Of a DNA stretch of 64,000 bases, positions 35,510 through 44,013 are shown in pieces. The notes below the pieces were generated by a model that was given only the letters and a program-made list of their open reading frames with translations, had not been told where the DNA came from and made no database searches. Positions within the stretch are counted from its first letter, which is position 1; every line of letters begins with the position of its first letter. The stretch covers positions 62,001 to 126,000 of the forward strand of contig NZ_CP043908.1 in assembly GCF_008630935.1 (NCBI RefSeq), given 5' to 3'. A program made the translations under genes and the position numbers. Source of the DNA: Thermodesulfobacterium sp. TA1. GTDB taxonomy: Bacteria > Desulfobacterota > Thermodesulfobacteria > Thermodesulfobacteriales > Thermodesulfobacteriaceae.

Positions 35510-36468
35510 TGGAAAAACGCTCTTTTACTCGTATACCTATTCCTGTAGACGTTGAGTTTTTGGTAGGGACTGAGAGTTACCCAGCCAAGATAAAAGACAT
35601 AAGCTATGGAGGGGTATTTTTAGAAAGTAAGTTTTGTCCAGAACCTAATCAAGAGGTGGTCTTAGTCTTATTTTTAAGCCCTGAGGTGAAGATTTTTATC
35701 AAAGGTATAGTGGTAAGGAAGGAAGAAGGAAAGGGATTTGGTATAAAGTTTACCTACATTTCTCCTGAAAGCTTTGAACATTTAAAAAATCTTATCTATT
35801 ACAATTTTCCCTCTGAAGAAAGAGCTTTTAAAGAACTAAGAAGGTTTTTAGGTAAGGCTAATCCTTTGGTACAGACTGTGAGTGAAATCTGTCGTCAGGC
35901 TAAAAGAGAAACTCTTCTAAATTTTATCTTAGAAAGAGCCTTCCTTTATTCTCCAGAAAAGCCGTTTGTTTTAGCTAGTGGCAAAGAAAGTCCTTATTAT
36001 TTAGACTGCAGAAAGGTGACCCTTTATTCTAAAAGCTTTGAGCTAGTAGGTTGTGTTTTTTGGCAAGAAATAAGGTTTCTTGGGGTAGACGGAGTTGCAG
36101 GGATGAGTATCGGAGCTGACCCGATTGTCTGTGCCATCCTTTCTAAAGCCCAAGAAGAAGACTATCCTTTAGAGGGACTTTTGATAAGGAAAGAGCCTAA
36201 AAAATATGGCACGTCTAAGCAAATAGAGGGGAATTTTTATCCTGGTATGGAGGTAGTTTTAGTAGAAGACGTAATAACTACAGGAGGGTCTTTACTAAAA
36301 GCGATCGAGGTTTTAGAAAAAGAAAAGATAAAAATCATAAAAGTTATGGCTTTTGTTGATCGGGAAGAGGGAGGAAGAGAAAGGATAGAAGAAAGAGGGT
36401 ATGAGTTTACATCTATTTTTACTTTTTCAGAAATCATTAAAGCCTATCAAAAAGGTGCAGGGAGGTAA
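35509..36468 (+). CDS. PilZ domain fused to orotate phosphoribosyltransferase
   Basis: One continuous frame of about 319 residues. Residues 1-105 form a PilZ domain with both c-di-GMP motifs: RSFTR (RxxxR) near the start and DISYGGVFLES (DxSxxG). Residues about 125-319 are an orotate phosphoribosyltransferase: PFVLASGKESPYYLDCRKVTL, the catalytic loop RKEPKKYGTSKQIEG, and the PRPP-binding VVLVEDVITTGGSLLKAIEVL. OPRT makes OMP from orotate and PRPP in pyrimidine synthesis. The fusion suggests that c-di-GMP modulates the enzyme, an inference. The ATG at 35509 overlaps the FeoA stop (TGATG); an in-frame ATG lies 15 bp earlier at 35494. The 3' end is 4 bp from the pstS start. Confidence 0.9.
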   Translation: MEKRSFTRIPIPVDVEFLVGTESYPAKIKDISYGGVFLESKFCPEPNQEVVLVLFLSPEVKIFIKGIVVRKEEGKGFGIKFTYISPESFEHLKNLIYYNFPSEERAFKELRRFLGKANPLVQTVSEICRQAKRETLLNFILERAFLYSPEKPFVLASGKESPYYLDCRKVTLYSKSFELVGCVFWQEIRFLGVDGVAGMSIGADPIVCAILSKAQEEDYPLEGLLIRKEPKKYGTSKQIEGNFYPGMEVVLVEDVITTGGSLLKAIEVLEKEKIKIIKVMAFVDREEGGRERIEERGYEFTSIFTFSEIIKAYQKGAGR

Positions 36469-36472
36469 ATTC

Positions 36473-37498
36473 ATGAAGCTAAAAACCTTGGTTCTGATTT
36501 TAATTTTAGTTTTAGGACTTTTTGGTTGTAAAGGAGGTAATGAAAAGGCTTCTAAGTTTATTAACGGAGCAGGGGCAAGTTTTCCTTATATTCTTTATGC
36601 TAATTGGGCAAATGAGTATTATAAACTTACAGGTATTAAGGTCAATTATCAATCTATAGGCTCTGGAGGTGGTATCAAACAGATCATCGAAAAAACCGTT
36701 GATTTTGGTGCTACAGATAAACCCTTAACCCCTAAGGAGGTAGAAGACAACAAACTTCTTCAGTTTCCTACGGTTATCGGAGGGGTCGTTCCAGTGGTTA
36801 ACTTACCTGAGCTTAAAGATAAAAGTTTGGTTTTAGACGGAAAAACCCTTTGTTATATCTTTTTAGGTAAGATAAAGAAGTTTAACGATCAAGAGATAAA
36901 AAAACTTAACCCAGACATAAACCTCCCTGATAAAGAAATTTTAGTGGTCTATAGGGCTGATGGATCAGGGACTACAGCCATATTTACCTATTATCTTTCT
37001 CAAGTTTGTGCTGAATGGAAAAAAGAAGTAGGGACAGGAACTTCGGTAAGCTGGAAAACCGGAGTAGGGGCTAAAGGAAACGAAGGAGTCTCTAATTATG
37101 TAAAAAAGACTCCTTATACTATAGGGTATATAGAATATGCCTATGCGGTTCAAAACAAGCTTTCTATGGTAAGTTTAAAAAACGCACAAGGGGTTGTAGT
37201 TTCTCCCTCTGAAGAGTCTTTTAAAGAAGCCGCTAGGGCTGCAGATTTAGACCCAAAAAAACACTTTTATGTCTGGCTTACCAACACACCTGGAGAGAAG
37301 GCTTGGCCAATTACTGGAGTAACTTATATTTTACTTTCTAAAGAAAAAGGAGAGGTAAACAAGGAGGTGGTTAAGTTTTTTGAATGGGCCTTTAAACAAG
37401 GGGATGAAATAGCTAAAAAGCTAACCTATGTACCTCTCCCAGAAGAGGTAAAGACTAAAATCTATAAGTATTGGGAGGAAAACGGGGTCAAACCATAA
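36473..37498 (+). CDS. pstS: PstS-like phosphate-binding lipoprotein
   Basis: About 341 residues. A lipoprotein signal peptide (LVLILILVLGLFGCKGG, Cys at residue 19) precedes a type II periplasmic binding fold with the PstS signatures FINGAGASFPYILYANWANEY, YQSIGSGGGIKQI, DFGATDKPL and YRADGSGTTAIFTYYL, the residues that bind phosphate. The ATG at 36473 is preferred because GGGAGG precedes it and the lipobox then falls at the right place; an earlier in-frame ATG at 36401 would give a 24-residue extension inside the previous gene. No pstCAB follows, so the permease must be elsewhere. Confidence 0.88.
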   Translation: MKLKTLVLILILVLGLFGCKGGNEKASKFINGAGASFPYILYANWANEYYKLTGIKVNYQSIGSGGGIKQIIEKTVDFGATDKPLTPKEVEDNKLLQFPTVIGGVVPVVNLPELKDKSLVLDGKTLCYIFLGKIKKFNDQEIKKLNPDINLPDKEILVVYRADGSGTTAIFTYYLSQVCAEWKKEVGTGTSVSWKTGVGAKGNEGVSNYVKKTPYTIGYIEYAYAVQNKLSMVSLKNAQGVVVSPSEESFKEAARAADLDPKKHFYVWLTNTPGEKAWPITGVTYILLSKEKGEVNKEVVKFFEWAFKQGDEIAKKLTYVPLPEEVKTKIYKYWEENGVKP

Positions 37499-37515
37499 CA
37501 TCTTTATAACACCAC

Positions 37516-38685
37516 ATGTTCTGGTTTTTACTGTTCTTTTTTTGTTTTTTTGGCTTAATTCATCTTTATATTTATTTTACGAAGGTTAAGCCTATAGTTA
37601 AAAAGGCTAACCTTCGTAAATTTTCCTTTTTGGTCTTTGTTTGGCTTGTGGTTTCACCTGTTTTTATCAGGTGGGCTGATCGATTCTTAGAACCTATTTT
37701 TTCTAAATGGATAGCCTTTGTAGTCCTTATTTGGATAGGATTTGTGTTTTATCTTTTCTTTTTTTGTGTTGTTTTTGACCTGATACGCCTGATTTTTCGC
37801 TGGAAATCACTTACCTCAAAAAAGGTTTTGTTAGGTGCCCTGGCCTTAGCCCTTGGTTTTTCGGTTTATAGTTATTACGAAACCCTTGGATTAGAGGTTA
37901 TAAGGCTTCAGGTTAAAACCGATAAACTCCCTTCTCATATAGAACAGGTTAAAATCATGCAGGTTTCAGACCTACACTTAGGACCTCTTTTAGGAAAAGA
38001 GAAGATAGAACTGGTTAAAAAAGTTTGGGAACGAGAAAAACCAGACTTAATATTAGAAACAGGAGATTTGGTTGATGGAAACATGAGAAAAAAGGACTAT
38101 TTGGCAGAGGAACTTGCTAAAATTACCGCACCTCTTGGTAAGTATGCCATCATGGGTAATCATGAATATTACAGAGGTTGGAGAGAGGCCTCAGAGTTTA
38201 TCGAAAGGTCAGGTTTTAAACTTTTAAAAGACCAGGTAGAGGTAGTAGGTGGTTTTCTGGTAATAGCCGGGCTTGATGATAAAGATTGTCGTTATGCTAA
38301 GGCCTGTACTACAGATTTTGACGAGATCGCCTTTTTGTCTAAACTCCCTCGGGATAAGTTTGTTTTGGTTTTAAAACATCAACCTTTGGTAAAAAAGGAA
38401 ACCTTGGGTTATTTTGACCTTATGCTCTCTGGACATACTCATGGAGGTTTATATAGACCGATAGGGTCCTTCTTAGTAAGGTTTTTATATGAAACCGATA
38501 GGGGGTTAAAATATTTGGGTAAGGGGTCTTATCTTTTTGTATCAAAAGGAGTGGGTACAGGGGGACCTCCGATGAGATTTTTAACCCCTCCTGATGTGGT
38601 TATCATAGAATTAATAAACCTAAAAAAGGAAAAACAGCCTAAAAGTACAGCGGTGATGTTAAGAGAAATATATCAAATTTTATAA
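37516..38685 (+). CDS. Membrane-anchored metallophosphoesterase (YkuE/YaeI-like)
   Basis: 389 residues. Four hydrophobic segments (about 1-20, 35-55, 65-90, 110-125) precede a calcineurin-like domain: MQVSDLHLGPL (DxH), LILETGDLVDG (GD), AIMGNHEYYRGW (GNHE), VLVLKHQP and MLSGHTHGGLYRP (GHTH). The family includes UDP-diacylglucosamine-type and other lipid or nucleotide phosphodiesterases; the substrate is not visible. It follows pstS by 18 bp, so a link to phosphate scavenging is possible, but this is only context. Confidence 0.82.
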   Translation: MFWFLLFFFCFFGLIHLYIYFTKVKPIVKKANLRKFSFLVFVWLVVSPVFIRWADRFLEPIFSKWIAFVVLIWIGFVFYLFFFCVVFDLIRLIFRWKSLTSKKVLLGALALALGFSVYSYYETLGLEVIRLQVKTDKLPSHIEQVKIMQVSDLHLGPLLGKEKIELVKKVWEREKPDLILETGDLVDGNMRKKDYLAEELAKITAPLGKYAIMGNHEYYRGWREASEFIERSGFKLLKDQVEVVGGFLVIAGLDDKDCRYAKACTTDFDEIAFLSKLPRDKFVLVLKHQPLVKKETLGYFDLMLSGHTHGGLYRPIGSFLVRFLYETDRGLKYLGKGSYLFVSKGVGTGGPPMRFLTPPDVVIIELINLKKEKQPKSTAVMLREIYQIL

Positions 38686-38698
38686 AAGGGGCTTTATC

Positions 38699-39769
38699 AT
38701 GAAAAAAGAGTTTAAACCAAGACTTATCGCTTGGGAACTTACCAGAAGTTGTAATTTGGATTGTGTGCATTGTAGGGCAGCAGCCTCTCAAGGTCCTTAT
38801 TCTAACGAACTTACCACAGAAGAGGTTTTTAGAATCCTTGAGGAGATAAAAGAAGTAGCAGAACCTATAATCATTCTCACAGGCGGAGAACCTTTGTTGA
38901 GAGAAGACCTATTTTTAATAGCTAAAAAAGCGATAGACTTAGGGTTTAAGCCGGTGCTTGCTACCAACGGGACTTTAATTACTGAAGAAATAGCCCAAAA
39001 AATTAAAGAGACTGGTATTTCCAGGGTTAGTATTAGTCTTGACGGAAGCACTCCAGAAAGCCACGACGGGTTTAGAAAGGTACCAGGGGCTTTTGAAGGA
39101 GCTATAAAAGGAATAGAAAATTTAAAAAAATTTGGGGTTCCTTTCCAGATAAACACTACAATCACACCTTGGAATTTAGAGGAACTCTCTAAGGTGCACG
39201 AGCTTGCTAAAACTTTAGGAGCAGTGGCCCATCATATCTTTTTGTTGGTCCCTGTAGGAAGGGGTAAGGACTTAGCCATAGACACCATCAGCCCAGAAAA
39301 ATACGAAGAACTTTTGGGCTGGTTTTATGAGCAAAGAGATAAATGCAACCTTCAGCTTAAGGCTACTTGTGCTCCTACCTATTACCGGATTTTAAGACAA
39401 AAGGCAAAAAAGGAAGGCAAAGAAGTAACCGTTGAAAACTTTGGGCTTGATGCTATGACCAGAGGTTGTCTTGCTGGCACAGGTTTTTGCTTTATCTCTC
39501 ATGTAGGTATAGTTCAAACCTGTGGCTATTTAGAGGTTCCTTGCGGAAATTTAAGAGAACAAACCTTTAAAGAAGTATGGGAAAATTCAGAGGTTTTCAA
39601 TAATCTTAGAGATTTCTCTAAGTATAAAGGTAAATGTGGACGGTGTGAATATATAAGGGTGTGTGGTGGTTGTCGTGCCAGGGCCTATGAAGCTACAGGT
39701 GACTACTTAGAAGAAGAACCTCTCTGCCCTTATACACCAACTAAATCAAATAAAACTTTGGCTAAGTAG
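38699..39769 (+). CDS. Radical SAM/SPASM protein, AhbD-like heme synthase (or AhbC)
   Basis: 356 residues. The N-terminal RLIAWELTRSCNLDCVHCRAA holds the radical SAM CxxxCxxC; ILTGGEPLLRED and SISLDGSTPESHDGFR follow. The C-terminal SPASM-like part has GFCFISHVGIVQTCGYLEVPCGNL and CGRCEYIRVCGGCRARAYEATGDYLEEEPLC, with the auxiliary-cluster cysteines. This closely fits the AhbC/AhbD enzymes of the siroheme-dependent heme route, and I lean to AhbD, which decarboxylates iron-coproporphyrin III. The gene overlaps convergent coaBC by 40 bp. No other ahb gene is in the window. Confidence 0.75.
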   Translation: MKKEFKPRLIAWELTRSCNLDCVHCRAAASQGPYSNELTTEEVFRILEEIKEVAEPIIILTGGEPLLREDLFLIAKKAIDLGFKPVLATNGTLITEEIAQKIKETGISRVSISLDGSTPESHDGFRKVPGAFEGAIKGIENLKKFGVPFQINTTITPWNLEELSKVHELAKTLGAVAHHIFLLVPVGRGKDLAIDTISPEKYEELLGWFYEQRDKCNLQLKATCAPTYYRILRQKAKKEGKEVTVENFGLDAMTRGCLAGTGFCFISHVGIVQTCGYLEVPCGNLREQTFKEVWENSEVFNNLRDFSKYKGKCGRCEYIRVCGGCRARAYEATGDYLEEEPLCPYTPTKSNKTLAK

Positions 39770-40941
39770 TCTTTTGAAACTTGATTAAAATAAAGTTTGT
39801 CTTTGGGAGTAAAAACGATAAAATCAGATATTTCAGCCGATAAAGTGCTAATAGGGTTGGCTACGATTAAATCAAAGTTTTTCTCTTGTTTTTTGGTAAG
39901 GGCATATTTTTCTAAATTTTCAGGGTTTTCTAAGGCAAAACCGATGGTTATTTGGTCTGGCTTTTTTTGAGAAGAAAGGGTTTTAGCTATGTCCTCTGTA
40001 AGCTCTAAATCTAAGGTTAACACCTCTTGTTTTTTTAGCTTGCCTTTAAAAGCAGTTTTTGGTCTAAAATCACAAGGAGCCGCAGCAAAGATTGCCAACC
40101 TACATTTAGGAAAAATTCTTTTAGCTACCTCTAACATTTCTTTAGTAGTAGAAACAGGAAAAACCTTAGGGTAAGGAATTCCTAAAAATTCGTTTATCCT
40201 TGGGAAAACACCTGGTAGGTCTTTACCTCCCCAGATAAGATATACTTCCGCCCCGCGGTAATAAGCCTCTTTAGCCAGTAAAAAAGCCATTTTACCAGAG
40301 GAATCGTTGGTGATACACCTCACCTCGTCTATATATTCTTTAGTGGGACCTCCGGTAATCAAAACCTTGTGATTAAGAAGCGTTTTTTTAACGAAATGGG
40401 CTTGCAGGGTCTCAAAAATCTCTTCTACCTCTGGCAAACGGCCTTTACCTGTAGTATCACAGGCAAGAATTCCAGAAGCAGGTTCATAAATTCTATATCC
40501 CCAGGTTTTTAGAATTTCGATGTTTCTTTGGGTGGCAGGATGTTCCCACATGTTGGTGTTCATAGCAGGAAAAATGTATACAGGAGCCTTAGTAGCTAAT
40601 AGGGTAGAAAGTAAAAGCTCATCTGCTTGACCTGATGCTAATTTGGCTATAAAAGAGGCTGTAGCAGGGGCTATCACCACCACATCAGGAAAGTTGGCAA
40701 GCTCTATATGCAAGATTTCTCCAGTTGGTTTAAAAAAGTCTTCTTCAGTATAAGCCTTTTGCCCTGAAAGACTGGCAAAAAGTAAAGGCGTTACAAACTT
40801 TTCTGCCCCTTTAGATAATATGACCTTAACATTAGCCCCAGAGTTTTTAAATTTTCTTATAAGCTCACAAACTTTATAGATGGCTATTCCGCCTGTAAGC
40901 CCAACAAGTACATTTTTTCCCTTAAATCCGTTAGCAAACAA
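39730..40941 (-). CDS. coaBC: Bifunctional phosphopantothenoylcysteine decarboxylase / phosphopantothenate-cysteine ligase
   Basis: 403 residues. The N-terminal flavodoxin-like CoaC part has VGLTGGIAIYKVCELIRKF, ILHIELANFPDVVVIAPATASFIAKLA, PAMNTNMWEHPA and the catalytic-Cys loop GILACDTTGKGRLPE. The CoaB part begins VLITGGPTKEYIDEVRCITNDSSGKM, followed by IFAAAPCDFRP and ITIGFALEN. It makes 4'-phosphopantetheine for coenzyme A. The CoaB motif usually written AAVADF/Y reads AAPCDF here. The 3' end overlaps the radical SAM gene by 40 bp on the opposite strand. Confidence 0.94.
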   Translation of the reverse strand: MFANGFKGKNVLVGLTGGIAIYKVCELIRKFKNSGANVKVILSKGAEKFVTPLLFASLSGQKAYTEEDFFKPTGEILHIELANFPDVVVIAPATASFIAKLASGQADELLLSTLLATKAPVYIFPAMNTNMWEHPATQRNIEILKTWGYRIYEPASGILACDTTGKGRLPEVEEIFETLQAHFVKKTLLNHKVLITGGPTKEYIDEVRCITNDSSGKMAFLLAKEAYYRGAEVYLIWGGKDLPGVFPRINEFLGIPYPKVFPVSTTKEMLEVAKRIFPKCRLAIFAAAPCDFRPKTAFKGKLKKQEVLTLDLELTEDIAKTLSSQKKPDQITIGFALENPENLEKYALTKKQEKNFDLIVANPISTLSAEISDFIVFTPKDKLYFNQVSKDYLAKVLFDLVGV

Positions 40942-40969
40942 TTTTCTCTCCTTATAAAAATATTTAAAA

Positions 40970-41410
40970 TTAGTTTTGATTAAGAATAACTACGATTCTT
41001 AATTCTGTAGAGAAATATCTTTCAGAAACCGAGATAAAGGCTTGTCCTTCAGGGCGTTTATAGGCGATAAAAGTAATTTTTGAGGTAAAGCTCCCTACTT
41101 CTTCCCAACCGTTGTTTTTCATCTGGACCTTATAAAATTCTAACAAAGAATTAGCCTTGTAGTTTCCTTTGAAAACAAGCATGCCTGTGATTACTTTGCC
41201 GGTTTTTAAAAGGGCACTTTGTTCTCCTTGATAACTAAGGTCTTTTAATACTGGAATAAAAGGCACAGGAAAATAAACAAGGTCTTTATTAGCACCGGTT
41301 ATGTTGATTTCCTTGCTTACATCTATTACCTCTTGTGCAAAAAGATTTTTAGAGTTGGTTGTCAGAAAAAAGGTTAAAACTAAACAGAGAAATACCCACA
41401 TTTTTTTCAT
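40970..41410 (-). CDS. Small secreted protein of unknown function
   Basis: 146 residues with a signal peptide (hydrophobic residues about 4-18, cleavage near LFAQE). The mature part includes PVPFIPVLKDLSYQGEQSALLKTGKV, then FKGNYKANSLLEFYKVQMKNNGWEEVGS and a hydrophobic-aromatic C-terminus. The FYKVQMKNNGWEE and FIAYKRPE segments resemble small periplasmic proteins found in anaerobic Deltaproteobacteria-like genomes, but I cannot name the family. An AGGGGT precedes the ATG. It lies downstream of the long AT-rich gap before the CRISPR array. Confidence 0.6.
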   Translation of the reverse strand: MKKMWVFLCLVLTFFLTTNSKNLFAQEVIDVSKEINITGANKDLVYFPVPFIPVLKDLSYQGEQSALLKTGKVITGMLVFKGNYKANSLLEFYKVQMKNNGWEEVGSFTSKITFIAYKRPEGQAFISVSERYFSTELRIVVILNQN

Positions 41411-42212
41411 CTTTTAACCCCTCCGAAAGAACTTTTTAATATAAAAATATTATAAATATAAACGCAGTTTTGTCAAAGTTAAAAAAAACGTCAAAATACC
41501 GAAAGAGAAAGTTTTTAAAAGATGACAGGTAGTAAAAAAAAAGATTTTTGAAAATTTTCAGGTTTTTAAGTAGACTTTAACCATAAACAGATTAAGGATA
41601 TACCGACTATTTAGGTCCAGAAAAAGCTTTTTCTAAAAGTGTCTTGCAACTTAAAAAAACTTTGACCTCATGTGCAAAGGAGTGTTTTTTTTTACTTTAG
41701 AAGCAAAAGAAGTTTAATAAAAAGCTGTTTTAGGAAGAGGAAAAAAATTTTAGAATTTCTGTGTTTAGAATAAATTCTAAGGGTAAAATACTAAAAATCG
41801 GGACAGATTGGGAAAAAATGAGGTTTGTTTTTTAAAAATTTTTGTGTTAATATTAAACAATAAAGGTTGTTCTTTGACAATAGAATAGCCGGGCAGGGCA
41901 GGTGAAAAGGCAAAAGTTTCAAGGGGAAAATTATGGGGATGGTGTGATTTGGTTAAGGGTGTATGTAAGTATATTTAGTAAACAACTATATGAAAAACAG
42001 GCTACCTTACAAGCAAGTAATTATGTGGATTGCAAAGGGTGGTTTTAAAGGCTGTGTTTTTGAGTTTCAATCGCAGTTAGAAGAGGTAAAAGGTATATTT
42101 ATAAATTATTGATTTTATGTAAGAAAAAGTTTGTATCGCTGGCTCTGGAGGTTAGAATTCATGCGGGTTGCGAGGGGCTGTTTTGTAAAAATTAGTTTTA
42201 TACTAAATTTTA
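41411..42212. other. AT-rich intergenic region upstream of the CRISPR array (leader side)
   Basis: About 800 bp without a supportable gene: A/T runs, short palindromes (for example AGAAAAAGCTTTTTCT at 41619-41634) and a TTGACA at 41874-41879 with no convincing -10. It should contain the array leader and promoter, because the repeat orientation places the leader on the left. AGGGCAGGT at 41895-41903 matches a 9-nt stretch of the repeat's complement, probably by chance. Confidence 0.5.
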
Positions 42213-42237
42213 AAAACCTTGATAAAATCAAGGTTTT
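42213..42237. promoter_or_regulatory. Perfect hairpin just before the first CRISPR repeat
   Basis: AAAACCTTGAT and ATCAAGGTTTT are perfect 11-bp arms around a 3-nt AAA loop, ending 11 bp before the first repeat. It may be a leader protein-binding site or an RNA hairpin at the start of the pre-crRNA. Confidence 0.55.
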
Positions 42238-42248
42238 AAGTAGTTAGG

Positions 42249-43951
42249 GTTGAAACCTGCCCTACTTAAAAAGGGATTGCGACACAAGTAAATCATAAAT
42301 TACTGCAGCTGGATTACTTCCATAAGTTGAAACCTGCCCTACTTAAAAAGGGATTGCGACCTTTCGTGACCGCGTAAATTTAATTTTTTTTCAAAAGTCA
42401 AAAAGTTGAAACCTGCCCTACTTAAAAAGGGATTGCGACAAATAAATTGTTTTTAATTATGATATACCATGCTTTCATTGTTGAAACCTGCCCTACTTAA
42501 AAAGGGATTGCGACTTGCCTTCTGTATCTCTTAACAATTTTGCGATTTCTTTAGGTTGAAACCTGCCCTACTTAAAAAGGGATTGCGACTTGTAAATGTA
42601 CGGATTATTTATACTTCGAATTACTTCGGTTGAAACCTGCCCTACTTAAAAAGGGATTGCGACTCCTTTCAATGGGAGAAATCTTTCAAAACTTATAAAT
42701 AATGGTTGAAACCTGCCCTACTTAAAAAGGGATTGCGACATTTTTCTCGTTCGGTTCGTAGTTTTTCTTCGATTTCTTTGTTGAAACCTGCCCTACTTAA
42801 AAAGGGATTGCGACTGCAGCGGGTGACCGCAATAACTACCACCTGGTACATCAGTTGAAACCTGCCCTACTTAAAAAGGGATTGCGACACTTGCTAAATA
42901 AAAACTCTCTTTTGATATTAAAGTCTTCATATAAGTTGAAACCTGCCCTACTTAAAAAGGGATTGCGACCTCTCAATCAACTCCCCACGGTTGTCGTCTA
43001 ACTTAGTCCAGTTGAAACCTGCCCTACTTAAAAAGGGATTGCGACTTCGAAAACGGTGTTTGTAAGTGTTAAGGCATCTTTTTTGTTGAAACCTGCCCTA
43101 CTTAAAAAGGGATTGCGACGAGAAAATCTTTCATTTTTTGTGATTTTTCGGTACCTCTTAAGTTGAAACCTGCCCTACTTAAAAAGGGATTGCGACAAAT
43201 ACACCTCCCCGCAAATTTCTACTTCGAAAAATAAACCTTGTTGAAACCTGCCCTACTTAAAAAGGGATTGCGACAAATTATTTCTTTGATTACGATCCAT
43301 CCTTCTTTCTCATCTGTTGAAACCTGCCCTACTTAAAAAGGGATTGCGACCAGGGGCATCCCCTTCTTTGCACCACCCCATTCTGAATGTTGAAACCTGC
43401 CCTACTTAAAAAGGGATTGCGACATTTCTTTTAAAAGCTCTTTTAAAACCATACCTCTACCCCCTGTTGAAACCTGCCCTACTTAAAAAGGGATTGCGAC
43501 TTTTTCTATGATATAATTCAAAGTTGTTAGTCCTGTTTTTTGTTGAAACCTGCCCTACTTAAAAAGGGATTGCGACAAGTATTTTTGCGACCTCCTGCTG
43601 GTTCAACTTTTTTGTGTTGAAACCTGCCCTACTTAAAAAGGGATTGCGACCATTAAAAATATTTCTATGATTATAAACGTATTCTTTAGGTTGAAACCTG
43701 CCCTACTTAAAAAGGGATTGCGACTCTACCTTGCAAAAGACTATTATTACTTTATCACTAAGAGTTGAAACCTGCCCTACTTAAAAAGGGATTGCGACAA
43801 TATTTCTTCTGAAATTTCTATTTCATTTACTTTTATTTTGTTGAAACCTGCCCTACTTAAAAAGGGATTGCGACATTTCTTTTAAAAGCTCTTTTAAAAC
43901 CATACCTCTACCCCCTGTTGAAACCTGCCCTACTTAAAAAGGGATTGCGAC
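42249..43951 (+). CRISPR. CRISPR array: 23 identical 35-bp repeats, 22 spacers of 38-46 bp
   Basis: The repeat begins GTTGAAACCTGCCCTACTT and ends AAAAAGGGATTGCGAC, with CCCTACTTAAAAAGGG as a short internal hairpin (CCCT/AGGG arms). All 23 copies look identical, including the last. The 3' octamer ATTGCGAC equals the crRNA 5' tag known from Thermus type III complexes, so I infer a type III-compatible array transcribed rightwards with its leader on the left. Spacers 16 (43424-43465) and 22 (43875-43916) are identical. By hand count about 61% of spacer bases on this strand are pyrimidines, and 19 of 22 spacers are majority pyrimidine. No cas genes occur in the window. Confidence 0.97.
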
Positions 43952-43995
43952 GGTGGCTCCGCCTGATCTTCCAAAATTTAAGCACGTTTTAATGG

Positions 43996-44013
43996 GGTTT
44001 CTTGAAACCTTTT
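43996..44013 (+). terminator. Possible array terminator
   Basis: GGTTTC (43996-44001) and GAAACC (44004-44009) flank a 2-3-nt turn and are followed by TTTT, about 45 bp after the last repeat. The stem is short, extendable by G-U pairs, so support is moderate. Confidence 0.35.

Noticed and set aside
41895-41922. tracrRNA-like anti-repeat in the array leader (AGGGCAGGT, then GTTTCAA)
   Set aside because: Only 9 and 7 bases match the repeat's complement, with a wrong spacing, and type III arrays do not use a tracrRNA.
42249-43951. Spacers matching sequences inside this window (self-targeting)
   Set aside because: I compared spacer complements with nearby genes by eye and saw no convincing match; a proper search would be needed for the whole genome.
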